A DNA stretch of 64,000 bases, taken from Nocardia aobensis NBRC 100429. Its GTDB lineage: Bacteria > Actinomycetota > Actinomycetes > Mycobacteriales > Mycobacteriaceae. The notes under the pieces are model-generated. The model was not told the DNA's origin and did not search any database. It saw nothing but the letters and a program-made list of their open reading frames with translations. A program made the position numbers and the translations under genes. The stretch is from positions 1-64,000 of the forward strand of contig NZ_BAFQ01000206.1 in NCBI RefSeq assembly GCF_000308375.1. Direction: 5' to 3'. The first letter of the stretch is position 1. Each line of letters opens with the position of its first letter. Of the stretch, positions 55,647 through 64,000 are shown piece after piece.

Positions 55647-56825
55647 TCACATCAGGTAGTCGCGCGCTATGCGGGCACCGAGTTCTTCGAGCAGGGGCGC
55701 GGCTTCGGCGATGGATCGCTCCGGATCGGGTTCGAGGTCGCTCAGGGGGTAGCAGCGGGCGAAGCCGGCGGCGCGCAGTCGCTCCGGGGTCAGGGTGCAG
55801 CGGCCGGCTACGGCGACCACCGGCACGCCCGCGGCGGCGGCCGCGACTCCGGCGGGCGCCTTGCCGCGCAATGTCTGTTCGTCCATCGCCCCTTCGCCGG
55901 TCACCACCAAGTCCGCGTCCCGGACCTGTCCGGCGAAATCGATCAACTCGAGAATCACCTCGATCCCGGACCGCGGCCGCGCCCCGAGCATCGACATCGC
56001 CGCGAATCCGGTCCCACCCGCCGCGCCCGCCCCGGGACGCTCGGCATACCCCAGCGGCGCGGTACGGGATGCGTCCGGATGGCCGGAGGCCGAGGTGTGT
56101 GTGGCGGCGCACCGCTCGACCACGCCGGCCCAACGGCTGAGGCCACGCTCGAGCTCTTCGCACTGCTGCGGCGAGGCGCCCTTCTGCGGCGCGAAAACCG
56201 CTGCGGCGCCGTGTGGTCCGAGCAGCGGGTTGTCGACGTCGCTCGCGAGGACGAACGTGGTGTCACGGATCGCGGGATGCAGACCGGAGCAGTCGACGGT
56301 ATGCGCCTTCGCGAGTGAGACTGCGCCACAGGGTAATTCGTGTCCGTCGGAATCGAGGATGCGCAGTCCCAGCGCTTGCATCATGCCGGCGCCGCCGTCG
56401 GTCGAGGCGCTACCGCCCAGCCCCAGAACGATCTCGCGGAAACCGTGGTCCAGTGCGTGCCGAATCAGCCGGCCGAGTCCGTAGGTAGTCGCATCCATGG
56501 GCGCCGACCGGCCTCGAGGCAACCGCACGAGTCCGACCACCTCCGCCAGTTCGATCAACGCCGTCTTCGCCTGGATCGCATAGCACGCTGTGGTCGTCGT
56601 ACCGATGGGCCCGACCGCATCGACCCACACCCGCTCCCAGCCCGCGGCCACGAACGCGTCCACGGTTCCGTCACCACCGTCGGCCACCGGAACCTGCCGG
56701 ATTTCGGCGTCGGGCGCCTCGCGCGCGATTCCGGCCGCGATCGCCGCCGCCACCGCGGGCGCCGCCAGCGATCCTTTGAACTTGTCCGGTGCTACCACCA
56801 CTCGCCAGGGCCTCCCACGCACCAT
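55647..56825 (-). CDS. Glycerate kinase (GK-I/GarK-GlxK family)
   Basis: 392 aa. Phosphorylates glycerate (usually to 2-phosphoglycerate), feeding photorespiratory, glyoxylate or hexarate products into glycolysis. Signatures: VVVAPDKFKGSLAAPAVAAA at the start, ADGGDGTVDAF, GLGGSASTDGGAGMMQALG near 150-170, SDVDNPLLGPHGAAAVFAPQKGA near 210-230 and TGEGAMDEQTL near 320. All are present, so it should be active. ATG 56825 has no strong ribosome site. The gene stands alone. Confidence 0.93.
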   Translation of the reverse strand: MVRGRPWRVVVAPDKFKGSLAAPAVAAAIAAGIAREAPDAEIRQVPVADGGDGTVDAFVAAGWERVWVDAVGPIGTTTTACYAIQAKTALIELAEVVGLVRLPRGRSAPMDATTYGLGRLIRHALDHGFREIVLGLGGSASTDGGAGMMQALGLRILDSDGHELPCGAVSLAKAHTVDCSGLHPAIRDTTFVLASDVDNPLLGPHGAAAVFAPQKGASPQQCEELERGLSRWAGVVERCAATHTSASGHPDASRTAPLGYAERPGAGAAGGTGFAAMSMLGARPRSGIEVILELIDFAGQVRDADLVVTGEGAMDEQTLRGKAPAGVAAAAAGVPVVAVAGRCTLTPERLRAAGFARCYPLSDLEPDPERSIAEAAPLLEELGARIARDYLM

Positions 56826-56961
56826 CGCAACCCCAATCCGTCGGCAAGCAGGCGAACACGCTCACGGTACTGCGCATGCCCCGAAGATGCCGTGCACCAG
56901 ATCCACCGCAGCCGCCCGGCGCCCCCGACATCCCGCCGCGACCGTCACGGTCCGGCCGGAC

Positions 56962-58521
56962 TCACGGCATCGGCGCCTGATCCACCTGATCGATCCCGAC
57001 CTCGCCGGTACGCAGATATCGCACCACGGCGTCGTCGAGCGGAGCATTACCGCGGCCGAAGGTCCCGTGGTCGCCACCGTCGACGGTGATCAGATGGCCG
57101 TGCAGCGCCGCCGCCATCGCGGGACCGCCCGGATAGGCGGTCACCGCGTCGTTGCGACTCTGCAGTACCAGCGGGGCCGTGGTCAGGCCGTGATCGGCGA
57201 TCGGCACCGGTGTGGTCACGGGATCCCAATCGGCGCAGGCCAATCCGCTGCGCACCAGATCGGCGCGGGCGTCGAGGGCATTGCCGCCGGAGGCGACGAT
57301 GGCGGCCGCCGAACCGATGGCGTCCATCCGGGCCGGCACCGCGTTCTCGTTGCAGGTGATCGCGGCGAACACCGCTCGACCGGTCGGGTCGGTGGTCGCC
57401 GCGCCCGCGATGGCGCGCATCCGGCGCAGGTCACCGGGCTGCGTATTCGCCTCGGCCATCGCCTGCGCCAGGCTCGGCCAGAAACCGCGGGTGTAGGCGG
57501 CCACCGTCGTCGCCGATACCAACGGCACCTGGGCCGACATACCGCCGGAGGCCAACGCGCGCACCAGATTCTGCGCCTTGCCCATCTCCTCGGCACCGGC
57601 GTTCACGCCCTCGCGCGCCAGTGCCGGCAGCGGTGCGGGCAGCTCGCGCGGCAGGTCGGCCGCCGATACCGGGGGCGGAGTCAGGTTGGCGTACCAGCCG
57701 CCGCCCTGTGCCGACACCAGCCGCACCCAGGTCTCGTACACCCGCAGCGCGGAATCGCCGAGGTGGTAGACGTTGTCGTGCAGGGCGATCCAGCCGAACA
57801 GATCGTCGAGCCGCTGTTTCCCCGCGAGCTGCTGTTGTGCGAACTGTTCGGTCCACACCCACTGCGGGTCGACGTTGGAGTCCAGCACCATCCGGTCGAC
57901 ACGCTCGGGGAACAGCGAGGCGTAGACCGCGCCCAGATAGGTCCCGTAGGAGATGCCGAGGAAGTCGATGCGGTCCACTCCCAGCGCCGCGCGCACCGCA
58001 TCCATATCGCGGGCCGTGGCCTCAGTGGTGATGGTCCGCAGATAGCCGGGCTGGGCGGTGTCACATGCCTTCCGGAGCGGTTCGCGCTCATGGTCGGCGT
58101 CCTGTGCGATCTCGGCCCCGCAGGTCAGCGGCGTCGACCAGCGCAGGCCGCGCGGCTGCACGGCCACCAGGTCGTAGTGCTCGACCAGATCCTTCGGCAG
58201 CTGGGACAGCCGGGCGTCCCAGTAGCCGAGAGCGTCCGCACCGGGCCCGCCCGGATTGGCGAAGAGAGTCCCGTATCGCTGCCCGCTCGCGCGAATCCGG
58301 CTGACGGTGACATCGATTCGCGCGCCGTCCGGGGCGGCGTAGTCCATCGGCACCGAGATCGACGCGCAGCGGGCCGGGGTCCCCTCGCCGACGGAGCCGG
58401 CCGGGCACGTCCCGAAACCCGGTTCGGCGTGCGCGGTCACCGGCGCCAGCGCGGCGAGAACCACCGTCAGCACCGCAACGGACGCCGATCGCGCCGCCAC
58501 CGGTAGTCCCCGTCGTCCCAT
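56962..58521 (-). CDS. Secreted alpha/beta hydrolase (tripeptidyl-aminopeptidase-like)
   Basis: 519 aa from ATG 58521, GGGAG 9 nt upstream. A signal peptide runs to about residue 32 (PVTAHAEPG, cleavage after AHA). The hydrolase has oxyanion-type NPGGPG, the nucleophile Ser190 in GISYGTYLG, and Asp457 (SRNDAVTAYPG) and His484 (GGDHGTFG) completing the triad. The C-terminal TAP-like domain is typical of SlpD/SlpE and mycobacterial Caa-type (Rv2224c-like) proteases and lipases. It is exported and may be cell-wall bound. Substrate unknown. The longer frame from 59718 is not used. Confidence 0.87.
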   Translation of the reverse strand: MGRRGLPVAARSASVAVLTVVLAALAPVTAHAEPGFGTCPAGSVGEGTPARCASISVPMDYAAPDGARIDVTVSRIRASGQRYGTLFANPGGPGADALGYWDARLSQLPKDLVEHYDLVAVQPRGLRWSTPLTCGAEIAQDADHEREPLRKACDTAQPGYLRTITTEATARDMDAVRAALGVDRIDFLGISYGTYLGAVYASLFPERVDRMVLDSNVDPQWVWTEQFAQQQLAGKQRLDDLFGWIALHDNVYHLGDSALRVYETWVRLVSAQGGGWYANLTPPPVSAADLPRELPAPLPALAREGVNAGAEEMGKAQNLVRALASGGMSAQVPLVSATTVAAYTRGFWPSLAQAMAEANTQPGDLRRMRAIAGAATTDPTGRAVFAAITCNENAVPARMDAIGSAAAIVASGGNALDARADLVRSGLACADWDPVTTPVPIADHGLTTAPLVLQSRNDAVTAYPGGPAMAAALHGHLITVDGGDHGTFGRGNAPLDDAVVRYLRTGEVGIDQVDQAPMP

Positions 58522-58700
58522 CCGCGCCGTCTCCCCGTCCGGCCGGTCGACGGCCGTCGTCGCATCGAGCATCCGACCACTCGAGCCTCTGCATTGTCGC
58601 CACCCGTGCCGGGTGCGACAACTCGAACCACTCCCGACACGGGCAAGGATGTCGGCGGAGCCGCCCGCCCGCGGTGATCGGCACGTTCTAGGCTCAGCGG

Positions 58701-59030
58701 ATGACGCAGGGTGCGCAGCAGAACACCGAGATTCGAGACAACCCACAGTTCGACCGATTCGAACTATGGGCCGACGGACAGCATGCCGGGGTGGCCGCCT
58801 ATCAGGACACCGCCTCCGAGCGCGCCTTCGTGCACACCGAGATCTACCCGCAGTACGAGGGCCAGGGCTACGGCCGCCTGCTGGTGCAGGGTGCGCTCGA
58901 CCGGACCGTGGAACAGGGCTTCGGCATTCTGCCGCTGTGCCCGATGGTCCATCACTTCGTCGAATCCCGGCCGCGATATCTGGCGATGGTGCCGCAATGG
59001 GCGCGCGAACGATTCGGCCTGCCGCAGTAG
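58701..59030 (+). CDS. GNAT N-acetyltransferase, YjdJ-like
   Basis: 109 aa, minimal GNAT. GWAAYQDT-like AGVAAYQDTASERAFVHTEI is followed by the acetyl-CoA loop PQYEGQGYGRLLVQGALD, matching Q/RxxGxG/A, and the final ILPLCPMVHHFVESRPRY. This is the YjdJ/Gcn5-related short family with a Cys in the active region. The acceptor is unknown. TAGGCT lies 6 nt before ATG 58701 and no Shine-Dalgarno is present (leaderless). Confidence 0.9.
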   Translation: MTQGAQQNTEIRDNPQFDRFELWADGQHAGVAAYQDTASERAFVHTEIYPQYEGQGYGRLLVQGALDRTVEQGFGILPLCPMVHHFVESRPRYLAMVPQWARERFGLPQ

Positions 59031-59127
59031 CCGGCGGACTCGTCGAGCCGGCCGCTCCGGAATCCAACCGCGAATCACGCGCCACTAAACACAGCGCGCG
59101 CCCCGCGACGGTGCGATGATGGCTACC

Positions 59128-59742
59128 GTGGCACGCGCAGAGGAACACGGCGACCGCCCGAGACGCGAATCCCGGTACGAGGAGCAGGCGGTGCGGCCCG
59201 GCACCTTGCTGGTCTCGGCAACGGAGCTGGTCGAGCCCACTTTCCGGCGCACCGTGATCTACATCGTCGAACACAACGATGCGGGCAGTCTCGGTGTCGT
59301 CCTGAACCGCCCGAGCGAAACCGCGGTGCAGGATGTGCTGCCACGCTGGGCCGATCTCGCGGCCGGACCCCGCACCCTGTATGTGGGCGGGCCGGTGAAG
59401 CGCGATTCGGCACTGTGTCTGACCACGGTCCGCGTCGGTGCCTCGATCGAGGGCATCCGCGGGCTGCGCCGCGTGGACGGTCGCGTGGCGCTGCTCGATC
59501 TGGACTCCGACCCCGACTCGATCGCACCGTTGGTCGAGGGCATCCGCATCTTCGCCGGCTACGCCGGGTGGACCTTCGGCCAGCTGGAGGGCGAACTGGA
59601 ACGCGGGGACTGGATCGTGTTGTCGGCGTTGCCGTCGGATCCGCTGGCGCGACGCACCGATCTGTGGGCGCACGTGTTGCGCCGGCAGCCGCTGCCGCTG
59701 TCGCTGCTGGCGACACACCCCATCGAACTAGAACGCAATTGA
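59128..59742 (+). CDS. YqgE/AlgH family protein (UPF0301)
   Basis: 204 aa from GTG 59128; ATG 59116 would add four residues and is the alternative. The conserved YqgE/AlgH core is unmistakable: RPGTLLVSATELVEPTFRRTV, IVEHNDAGSLGVVLNRPSET, LYVGGPVKRDSALCLT, GYAGWTFGQLEGELERGDWIV. The M. tuberculosis counterpart is Rv0038. The family's biochemical function is unknown; AlgH is linked to global regulation in proteobacteria. A small hairpin (CGCCTC/GAGGCG, 59776-59791) lies beyond the stop. Confidence 0.92.
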   Translation: MARAEEHGDRPRRESRYEEQAVRPGTLLVSATELVEPTFRRTVIYIVEHNDAGSLGVVLNRPSETAVQDVLPRWADLAAGPRTLYVGGPVKRDSALCLTTVRVGASIEGIRGLRRVDGRVALLDLDSDPDSIAPLVEGIRIFAGYAGWTFGQLEGELERGDWIVLSALPSDPLARRTDLWAHVLRRQPLPLSLLATHPIELERN

Positions 59743-59814
59743 TTACGTATCCACGGAGTGTGGTCCCCCAACGCTCGCCTCGACCGAGGCGGCGGATACG
59801 CCCGGTCGGCGCCG

Positions 59815-60351
59815 ATGTCTGACTCCGCGATCCCCCCCGTCGACGCGGCGCCCTCCCGGGCGCAGTTGTTGCGGGTGCTCTACGACGAGCATGCACCGAC
59901 GCTGTGGCGATTCACCTACAGCCTGGTCGGCGATGCCGGGCGCGCCGAGGATATCGTGCAGGAGACGCTGCTGCGGGCATGGCAACGGCCGCAGGTCCTC
60001 GACCAGTCGACGGCCTCGGCGCGGGCGTGGCTGTTCACCGTGGCCCGGCATCTCGCGGTCGACGAATTCCGCAGTGCGCGGCATCGACGCGAGTACGGCA
60101 CCGACACACCGCCCGAACAGACGGCTCCGGATGAGGCGGAACGCGCAGTGGACAGTTGGGTGATCACCGACGCGCTGGCTCGGCTGAGCTCCGATCACCG
60201 GGAGGTGATCGTGCGGGCCTACTATCGCGGATTGTCGACACAGCAGATAGCGAACGAACTGGCGATACCCGAGGGCACCGTCAAATCCCGGATGCACTAC
60301 GGGATGCGAGCGTTGCGTTCGGCCCTACAGGAGATGGGGGTGACGAAATGA
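59815..60351 (+). CDS. ECF RNA polymerase sigma factor (SigL-like)
   Basis: 178 aa from ATG 59815; the frame extends back to 59758 but that part is not sigma-like. Region 2: LYDEHAPTLWRFTYSLVGDA and EDIVQETLLRAW (about 22-57), ending with DEFRSARHRR. Region 4: ALARLSSDHREVIVRAYY and STQQIANELAIPEGTVKSRM (about 120-165). The next gene, an anti-sigma factor with a zinc motif, starts by ATGA overlap, giving the classic sigma/anti-sigma pair as in SigL-RslA. Expected to respond to redox or envelope stress through that partner. Confidence 0.93.
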   Translation: MSDSAIPPVDAAPSRAQLLRVLYDEHAPTLWRFTYSLVGDAGRAEDIVQETLLRAWQRPQVLDQSTASARAWLFTVARHLAVDEFRSARHRREYGTDTPPEQTAPDEAERAVDSWVITDALARLSSDHREVIVRAYYRGLSTQQIANELAIPEGTVKSRMHYGMRALRSALQEMGVTK

Positions 60352-61259
60352 CGGCCGACACCGCGTCACACGACGACTACGCGACCTGGGATGCGCCGTA
60401 TCTGCTCGGCGCCCTCGACCGCGACCAGCGGCTCGAATACGAGGCGCATCTGGCCGACTGCGACGAATGCCGGCTCGCCGTCGCGGATCTGTCGGGCCTG
60501 CCGGGACTGCTCAGCCACGTACCCGATGACGTCGCCCTCTCGCTGCTCGACGACGAGTCCGCCCACCATGCCGGCAATTTCGGCGACGCCGGCTTCGACG
60601 CCCTGCTGAACCGGGTGCGCGCGAGCGAGGCGACCACCGACGGCGCCGGGATGCTGCCCTTCGAAGCGCATCCCGCTACCGGCCCGGCCGCCGAATCCGG
60701 CGCAGCCGAGCGGGACAGGGCCGCGGGCACGCCGACGGTCCGCGAGACGCCCTCGGAAACCGGCCGCACCGAGCCGGGGGAAGCCCCCGCCTCCCTGGCC
60801 GACGCGCGCGAGCGCAAGCGCAGCCGCAGCGGTCCATGGCTCGCCCTGGCCGGTGCGGTGGCTGCCGCCGCGGCCGCGGTCGCCATCACCATCCCGATAA
60901 CCGTCGCCCATACCCAGCACAACAATCCGCCCACCGCCGAGCAGGTGGTGACGGAGCGGCAGATGGATCAGGTGATCCCGTCTCCGATCACCGCGAATTT
61001 CACTCTGACGCAACTGCGTTCCGGTACCCGGGTGAACATGTCGTGCAACTACGCGCCCTCGGATACGGATTACACCTGGGACGGCGCCCTGTGGGTGGTG
61101 CATACCGACGGCACGCAGTCGATGGTGGCCCAGTGGACGGCACATCCCGGCCAGACGGTGACCGCGGACGGCATCACATCGGCCCCACCGGATCAGATCC
61201 GATCGGTCGAAATCCGTTCGACCACAACGAATCAGGTGTTCCTGCGCGGAACGGTGTGA
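60348..61259 (+). CDS. Membrane-bound zinc anti-sigma factor (RslA-like)
   Basis: 303 aa. The zinc-binding anti-sigma (ZAS) motif HxxxCxxC is at His34, Cys38, Cys41 (EAHLADCDEC) within an N-terminal helical domain. A charged, partly repetitive linker (about 100-160) follows. A membrane helix (about 162-185, ALAGAVAAAAAAVAITIPI) precedes an extracytoplasmic domain of about 115 residues (FTLTQLRSGTRVNMSCNYA). It binds and inhibits the ECF sigma factor encoded just upstream, releasing it when the Cys pair is oxidised or the outer domain is cleaved (inference from the family). Confidence 0.92.
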   Translation: MTADTASHDDYATWDAPYLLGALDRDQRLEYEAHLADCDECRLAVADLSGLPGLLSHVPDDVALSLLDDESAHHAGNFGDAGFDALLNRVRASEATTDGAGMLPFEAHPATGPAAESGAAERDRAAGTPTVRETPSETGRTEPGEAPASLADARERKRSRSGPWLALAGAVAAAAAAVAITIPITVAHTQHNNPPTAEQVVTERQMDQVIPSPITANFTLTQLRSGTRVNMSCNYAPSDTDYTWDGALWVVHTDGTQSMVAQWTAHPGQTVTADGITSAPPDQIRSVEIRSTTTNQVFLRGTV

Positions 61260-61269
61260 GCGACGGCCC

Positions 61270-62304
61270 TCAGCCGGTCCGCCGGGAATCGAGATCGCCC
61301 TCCACCGCGGTTTCGGCGGCGATATCGGATTTCCACCGCCGCGCGGCCCGCCGCAATGCCCGCGCGTCCGAATAGCCGAGCCGATACGCCAGTGCGGATT
61401 GGGTCGTCGTCTCGGCGACGGTGCCGGCGACGGACCGCCGCGCCAGATCGAGTTCCCGCCGCCACGTCGTACCGGATTCCGCCAGCCGGCGCTGCAGTGT
61501 TCGCGGACTCACGGCGAGCCGGCGTGCCACGGCCTCGAGTGTCGCGTCCCGTTCGCGCAACGCCTGGGTCAGTGTGCGCTGCACTCGATCCGGCCAGGTC
61601 GGGTCGCGCAGCAGCGGTGTCGCCATCATCGTGGCGTAGCGCTGGACGATCTGCGCCAGCGCGGGATCCGCGGTCGGCAGCGGTGAATTCAGATCGGCCG
61701 TGCGCAGGGTGAGGGTGTCGGCCGGCGCGTCGAAGTCGATGCGGTCGGTCCCGAAGGCTTCGGCGAAGGTGCGGTGCGATCGGGGCGGCTTCTGTCGCAG
61801 GGTGATTCGCGACGGTGACACCGATCGGCCGCTTCCGTGCCGGATGCGCGCCACGGTGCTGGCGAAAGAGGCCTGCACCGTGAGCTCGGCACCGCGGCCG
61901 TCGCCTTCCACCAGTTCCAGCGCGAGGGTTTGTTCGCCCCGCAGTTCGTCGGTGCGCACCGTGTAGCGGTGGTTGGTCGCCATCGCGGTGCCGGCTCGGC
62001 GGACGGTGGCCAGGCCCGCGCCGACGGTCGCGGCGGTGCTGAACAGATAATCGAAAATGCCGTGCTTACCGAGGTAGTAGGTCGTACTGATGCGCAATCC
62101 GCTGTCCGAGGCGGGCTGCCGGAACTCGGCGCGTTCCCACAGGCGCAAATAGGCGCCGCTGGTGACCATGCCGTATTCGCTCGTCAAAACGCTTTCGGGA
62201 ACTCCGGATTCGCGCAACAGCGCGTGAATATCGAGGCCGTCCGCCGCGGTTTTCAGTACACAACGGACAATTACCGCATTATAGGCAGGTACGGACTCGT
62301 CCAC
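61270..62304 (-). CDS. AraC-family transcriptional regulator
   Basis: 344 aa. The N-terminal Arabinose_bd-type sensor (about 20-190) is of the OruR/VirR-like group (SEYGMVTSGAYLRLWERAEF). The C-terminal double HTH (about 245-330) includes ERDATLEAVARRLAVSPRTLQRRLAESG and the second-helix region SALAYRLGYSDARALRRAARRW. It is divergent from ubiX-ubiD (115 bp apart), so it probably controls that decarboxylase operon in response to an aromatic substrate (inference). Confidence 0.9.
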   Translation of the reverse strand: MDESVPAYNAVIVRCVLKTAADGLDIHALLRESGVPESVLTSEYGMVTSGAYLRLWERAEFRQPASDSGLRISTTYYLGKHGIFDYLFSTAATVGAGLATVRRAGTAMATNHRYTVRTDELRGEQTLALELVEGDGRGAELTVQASFASTVARIRHGSGRSVSPSRITLRQKPPRSHRTFAEAFGTDRIDFDAPADTLTLRTADLNSPLPTADPALAQIVQRYATMMATPLLRDPTWPDRVQRTLTQALRERDATLEAVARRLAVSPRTLQRRLAESGTTWRRELDLARRSVAGTVAETTTQSALAYRLGYSDARALRRAARRWKSDIAAETAVEGDLDSRRTG

Positions 62305-62418
62305 CCGACCATGATAAGTGGCCGTCGGCGTGTCGCCGGCGCGAAGCTGACGTCTTCGGTCCGGTGACCGGCACGTTCGGACCTACCGTCACACGCCGTC
62401 TCCGATGAGGCTGAGGCG

Positions 62419-63000
62419 GTGTCACGAGGAGTGGACGAGCAGCCCACGCGGCTGGTCGTCGGGATCAGTGGAGCCACCGGAATCGCCTACGGCGTACGGG
62501 CGCTCGAATTCGCTCGCAAGGCCGGGGTGCAGACCCATCTGGTGGTCACCCCGGCCGGTCAGCAGACGCGGCAATACGAAACGGAATTGAGCGCCAGGGA
62601 TCTCGCGGCGATGGCGGATGTCGTGTACCGGCCGTCCGATATCGGCGCCGCGATCGCTTCCGGATCGTTTCGAACCGCGGGAATGCTGGTGGCACCGTGT
62701 TCGATTCGCACCCTGTCGGCCATCGCCTACAGCAACGGCGACAATCTGCTGACCCGCGCCGCCGATGTCACCTTGAAGGAGCGCCGCCGGCTGGTCCTGC
62801 TGGTGCGCGAAACACCGCTGACGCTCGGCCATCTGCGGGCGATGACGGCGGTGACCGAAATGGGCGGGATCGTGATGCCACCGGCGCCCGCCTTCTATCT
62901 GCGTCCCAGCAGTATCGATGAACTCGTCGACCATACCGTCGCCCGAGCGCTGGATCTGCTGGGCATCGACGTACCGGATATGCCCCGCTGGGGCGAATGA
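62419..63000 (+). CDS. ubiX: UbiX-type flavin prenyltransferase
   Basis: 193 aa; GTG 62419. It joins dimethylallyl phosphate to FMN to make prenylated FMN, the cofactor of UbiD enzymes. The FMN-binding start is VVGISGATGIAYGVRALEFA. APCSIRTLSAIAYSNGDNLLTRAADVTLKERR holds the Ser/Arg binding site, followed by VLLVRETPLTLGHLRAM, the phosphate-site Arg/Glu block. Seventeen bp separate it from ubiD, confirming a functional pair. Because it sits with a dedicated UbiD, it may serve aromatic acid decarboxylation rather than quinone biosynthesis. Confidence 0.94.
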   Translation: MSRGVDEQPTRLVVGISGATGIAYGVRALEFARKAGVQTHLVVTPAGQQTRQYETELSARDLAAMADVVYRPSDIGAAIASGSFRTAGMLVAPCSIRTLSAIAYSNGDNLLTRAADVTLKERRRLVLLVRETPLTLGHLRAMTAVTEMGGIVMPPAPAFYLRPSSIDELVDHTVARALDLLGIDVPDMPRWGE

Positions 63001-63018
63001 CAGTATGAGGAAACGATT

Positions 63019-64000
63019 GTGAATCAATCGAATACGCCGCTCAAACATCTCGAGAGCCTCCGCGAGTTCATCGCCGAACTGGAACGGATCGGGGAAATTC
63101 AGCGCATCGACACCGAGGTCGACTGGGATCTGGAAATCGGCGCGATCATCCGGCGCTCCTATGATCTCCGCGCTCCCGCACCACTTTTCACCGATATCAC
63201 CGGCTACCGCGACACCGGCTTTCGCGTACTCGGCGCCCCGGGTGCGCTGTCGGGGCCGCGGCATCCGCTCGCCCGCATCGCGCTCGCGCTCGGTCTGCCG
63301 GCCGATGCCTCGGGTCAGCAGATCGTCGATGTGCTGGCGAGCGCGCGGAGCAAGCCGGGGATCGAACCGGTCGTGGTCGAGCGCGCCCAGGCCCCGTGCA
63401 AGGAGAATGTGATGCTGGGCGACGATATCGATCTGTTCGCCTTTCCCACACCGAAATTGCACGGTAACGACGGTGGCCGCTACATCCAGACCTACGGCAT
63501 GAATATCGTGCGCACCCCGGACGGGTCCTGGACGAACTGGTCGATCAATCGCATGATGATCGCCGACCGCGACACCCTGGCCTGCCTGATTCCGGCGCCG
63601 CAGCATCTGGGCGTCATCCGGTCGAAATGGACCGAGATCGGCGCCCCGATGCCGATCGCGCTCGCCATCGGCGTCGAACCGGCGCTGCCGTGGGTCGGCG
63701 GCATGCCGCTGCCCGAGTGCGCCGACGAAAGTCATTATCTGGGAGCGCTGTTCGGCGAGGGGATCAAGGTCGTCCCCGCGGAAACGGTCGATCTGATGGT
63801 TCCCGCCACCGCGGAAATCGTGATCGAGGGCCATATTTCGCTGGACGAGACGGTGATGGAAGGTCCGTTCAACGAGTTTCCCGGGTACAACGCCACCGAG
63901 GCGACGCCGAAGCAGGTGTTCCACGTCTCCGCGATCACCTACCGGGACGACGCCATTCAGCCGACCGTGGCGGCAGGACCGCCGGTCGAGGAGGATCACA
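63019..64000 (+). CDS. ubiD: UbiD-family decarboxylase (prFMN-dependent), 5' part
   Basis: The gene is cut by the window end; 327 codons are visible from GTG 63019, which has GAGGAAACGATT upstream. The N-terminal domain begins LKHLESLREFIAELERIGEI. The prFMN/metal site Asn-Trp-Ser-Ile-Asn (SWTNWSINRMMIADRD) and the catalytic Glu region EGPFNEFPGY are present, as in reversible aromatic/aryl-acrylic (de)carboxylases. Subfamily (e.g. vanillate, 4-hydroxybenzoate, ferulate-type) cannot be decided without the C-terminus. The upstream ubiX supplies the cofactor. Confidence 0.92.
   Translation, partial: MNQSNTPLKHLESLREFIAELERIGEIQRIDTEVDWDLEIGAIIRRSYDLRAPAPLFTDITGYRDTGFRVLGAPGALSGPRHPLARIALALGLPADASGQQIVDVLASARSKPGIEPVVVERAQAPCKENVMLGDDIDLFAFPTPKLHGNDGGRYIQTYGMNIVRTPDGSWTNWSINRMMIADRDTLACLIPAPQHLGVIRSKWTEIGAPMPIALAIGVEPALPWVGGMPLPECADESHYLGALFGEGIKVVPAETVDLMVPATAEIVIEGHISLDETVMEGPFNEFPGYNATEATPKQVFHVSAITYRDDAIQPTVAAGPPVEEDH

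Noticed and set aside
58522..59718. A 918-aa minus-strand frame covering 56962-59718
   Set aside because: The upstream 400 codons run antisense through GNAT and YqgE/AlgH genes, which have clear family matches. The signal peptide and ribosome site mark the true start at 58521.
1..64000. Insertion sequences, integrase or att sites bounding the 45.5-55.5 kb island
   Set aside because: I found no transposase or integrase gene and no tRNA gene or direct repeat at the edges, so horizontal transfer is only suggested by gene content.

Overview
The window is high-GC DNA from a mycolic-acid-containing actinobacterium, most likely Nocardia. The genus is inferred from content, not from a database match. 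The evidence is AftD (terminal arabinosylation of arabinogalactan and lipoarabinomannan), MmpL3 (trehalose monomycolate flippase), a GTP-dependent PEP carboxykinase, DUF3068 and DUF2613 proteins, EspG/WXG-type type VII secretion (T7SS) accessory genes and an XRE-DUF5753/DUF397 pair. From about 4.4 to 40.6 kb the gene order broadly follows the Mycobacterium tuberculosis Rv0236c-Rv0204c interval as I remember it, with insertions and one decayed locus.

Layout. 1-4.3 kb: thiolase 3' end, ECF41/SigJ-like sigma factor with a DoxX-like membrane protein, universal stress protein, isochorismate synthase. 4.4-19.8 kb: cell-envelope block (DUF2613 peptide, AftD, acyltransferase, DUF3068 protein, Wzx-like flippase, Rv0226c-like polytopic protein, GT4 glycosyltransferase, SAM methyltransferase), interrupted by a MarR/SnoaL pair, a DinB protein and an N-terminally shortened SnoaL-fold gene. 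20-29 kb: PEP carboxykinase, a two-gene P-loop GTPase/membrane partner operon, an alpha/beta lipase, and the trmB-NYN-mmpL3 operon. 33-45.5 kb: VOC and DUF1707 proteins, remnants of a MacRS-type two-component system, AI-2E transporter, class III cyclase, a YbhN-type protein, a penicillin-binding-like lipoprotein without catalytic motifs, AroQ, and two separate divergent HxlR-regulator/imine-reductase-like modules.

45.5-55.5 kb is an accessory island. It holds an EspG / proline-glycine-rich PPE-like operon, a divergent operon of WXG-type T7SS substrates, a chain of small overlapping unknown genes, the XRE/DUF397 pair, and a helical-hairpin protein with a DUF3558 lipoprotein. No Ecc core genes are present, so these genes probably rely on a secretion machine encoded elsewhere.

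55.6-64 kb returns to chromosomal genes: glycerate kinase, secreted alpha/beta hydrolase, GNAT, YqgE/AlgH, an ECF sigma/zinc anti-sigma operon, an AraC regulator, and a UbiX-UbiD prenyl-FMN decarboxylase pair cut by the window end.

The most interesting non-genic signals are: a hairpin-forming repeat family present as two 50-bp copies inside the trmB reading frame and as related copies upstream of the YbhN-type gene, where it appears to supply the -10 element; perfect-palindrome operator candidates; and a recurring TANNNT box 6-9 nt before start codons that suggests many leaderless transcripts.
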